DNA of 8,139 nt from Eubacterium sp. (lineage in GTDB: Bacteria > Bacillota > Clostridia > Lachnospirales > Lachnospiraceae): NCBI GenBank assembly GCA_017445525.1, contig JAFSTZ010000070.1:1-8139 (forward strand), in the 5' to 3' direction. A model generated the notes under the pieces. It was not told where the DNA came from. It did no database searches and saw only the letters and a list, made by a program, of their open reading frames with translations. A program made the translations under genes and the position numbers. Shown here piece by piece: positions 7,399-8,139 of this stretch (the stretch's first letter is position 1; each line of letters opens with the position of its first letter).

Positions 7399-7778
7399 TG
7401 TTTCAGTTAGACGACAAGAAAAAGAGTATAGTCAGTCTTACGCTGCGTGTCATCGTATCAGGATACATCGGTTTTATGGGTGTTATGCTGATACGGGGAT
7501 ACGTGGACGAGGGTATCGGCTGGTATCTGGGCTTCGGTATCTTCTTTATGGTGATGGCGGTTGCGTTCGTCATCTTCGGCGTGTGGTTTTTCTTTAAACA
7601 GAGAAGTCTGCGGGCTGAAGCTCAAGACAGAGCACCTGATGATGCTTCGGAGGCTGTTGATATCGATGGCGATCGTGATCCGGTCAAATCGGTGGAGGCA
7701 GCTGATAATACGACAGATGATCGTCCCAAGAGGATGAGCATCTCGGATATCGCTAACTATAAGAGTGACGATGAGTAA
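7395..7778 (+). CDS. Small two-TM membrane protein of unknown function, transporter operon
   Basis: I do not recognise this 127-residue protein. It starts [11 protein letters not shown], has one hydrophobic segment at about 12-33 and a second at about 44-67 ending FFFKQR, and then a hydrophilic, strongly acidic tail (about 74-127) that finishes SISDIANYKSDDE. By the positive-inside rule (KKK before the first segment, KQRSLR after the second) both ends should be cytoplasmic, with a short external loop containing RGYVDEGIGW. The ATG overlaps the permease TGA (ATGA) and no good SD is visible, so expression probably depends on coupling to the permease. The operon terminator starts two bases after its stop codon, so it is the last gene of the operon. 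An accessory or regulatory subunit of the transporter is plausible, but nothing in the sequence proves it. Confidence 0.8.
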   Translation: MMFQLDDKKKSIVSLTLRVIVSGYIGFMGVMLIRGYVDEGIGWYLGFGIFFMVMAVAFVIFGVWFFFKQRSLRAEAQDRAPDDASEAVDIDGDRDPVKSVEAADNTTDDRPKRMSISDIANYKSDDE

Positions 7779-7780
7779 CT

Positions 7781-7824
7781 AAATAGCTTGTCATGACAAT
7801 TACTGTCATGGCAAGCTATTTTTT
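7781..7824 (+). terminator. Terminator of the transporter operon
   Basis: An 18-bp stem (7781-7798 with 7804-7821) has one G-U pair and the 5-base loop ATTAC, and runs into six T at 7819-7824. It starts two bases after the last stop codon of the operon. Flanking AACTA/TAGTT can extend the pairing. Being nearly symmetric, it may also stop minus-strand transcripts from the convergent GH94 gene, although the T-run on that strand is short. Confidence 0.9.
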
Positions 7825-7887
7825 AGTTAGAAACAGAATCCCGAATTGAAATGCACATCACATCCCGTATCTTTTATTAGAACTTAC

Positions 7888-8139
7888 TTATATTGTCAAC
7901 AGTATCTGATTATCATCCACCAACTTATCCGCCGGGATATATGGTTTGTCGAGCGCCTCACCGTTGAGCGTCATCGCAGCGAATCCACTCTCGTGATGAC
8001 TCGGATTCTCGACGGTTATGTGCAGGCGCTTGCCGCGGAAGGTCTTATCCATCGTGAATGAATCCCAGTCAGCCGGTATCGACGGAGCGATCGCGATGCC
8101 CTCCGGATCCGGTCGGAGACCCAGGATACCCTCGACGCA
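7888..8139 (-). CDS. GH94-type glycoside phosphorylase, C-terminal 83 residues (5' part outside window)
   Basis: On the minus strand an open frame enters at base 8139 and ends with TAA at 7888-7890. It encodes CVEGILGLRPDPEGIAIAP, then IPADWDSFTM, TFRGKRLHITVENPS, TLNGEAL and a final QILLTI. These align block by block with the C-terminal beta-domain of the cellobiose phosphorylase in this window (ILGVYP..., [27 protein letters not shown]), so it is a paralogous GH94-type enzyme. The fragment lacks the catalytic barrel, so its substrate (cellobiose, cellodextrin, laminaribiose, chitobiose or beta-1,2-glucan) cannot be told; a GH65-type C-terminal domain is a less likely alternative. The gene points toward the transporter operon. 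It lies entirely opposite the plus-strand frame at 7846-8061, which I regard as spurious. Confidence 0.82.
   Translation of the reverse strand, partial: CVEGILGLRPDPEGIAIAPSIPADWDSFTMDKTFRGKRLHITVENPSHHESGFAAMTLNGEALDKPYIPADKLVDDNQILLTI

Noticed and set aside
7846..8061. Plus-strand 71-codon open frame
   Set aside because: It lies opposite the GH94 C-terminal coding sequence, lacks an SD, and its protein resembles nothing I know.

Overview
The window reads as chromosomal DNA of an anaerobic, fibre-degrading Firmicute, most likely a Lachnospiraceae member (Butyrivibrio/Roseburia-like). The evidence is strong AGGAGG ribosome sites, a Cys-lipobox solute-binding protein with a long Asp/Asn/Ser/Thr-rich linker, moderate GC with AT-rich intergenic DNA, and a cellobiose phosphorylase very like the clostridial enzymes. 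No species can be named from sequence reading alone.

Layout. (1) Positions 1-554: the 3' end of a cellobiose 2-epimerase gene. (2) 579-3020: a complete GH94 cellobiose phosphorylase, 24 bases downstream and evidently in the same operon. (3) 3021-3372: a gene-free stretch holding a large terminator hairpin inside a three-way-junction-like fold, a 29-base-period tandem duplication, a TTCG/CGAA-repeat region, and a near-consensus sigma-A promoter whose -35 box lies in a palindrome. (4) 3373-7778: a four-gene transport operon: ChvE-type sugar-binding lipoprotein, intra-operon terminator, tandem-ATPase subunit with a TTG start, permease, and a small two-TM protein of unknown function; the last three overlap by ATGA junctions. 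(5) 7781-7824: the operon terminator. (6) 7888-8139, minus strand: the C-terminal 83 residues of a second GH94-type phosphorylase, convergent with the operon.

How they may work together. Phosphorylase cleaves cytoplasmic cellobiose with phosphate to alpha-glucose-1-phosphate plus glucose. The epimerase interconverts cellobiose and 4-O-beta-glucosyl-mannose and so could link cellulose- and mannan-derived disaccharides. The transporter belongs to the multiple-monosaccharide ChvE-GguAB (MmsAB) type. Its place between two GH94 genes raises the question whether it serves the same pathway or merely lies beside it. That link is inference. No CRISPR array, tRNA, rRNA or transposase was seen.
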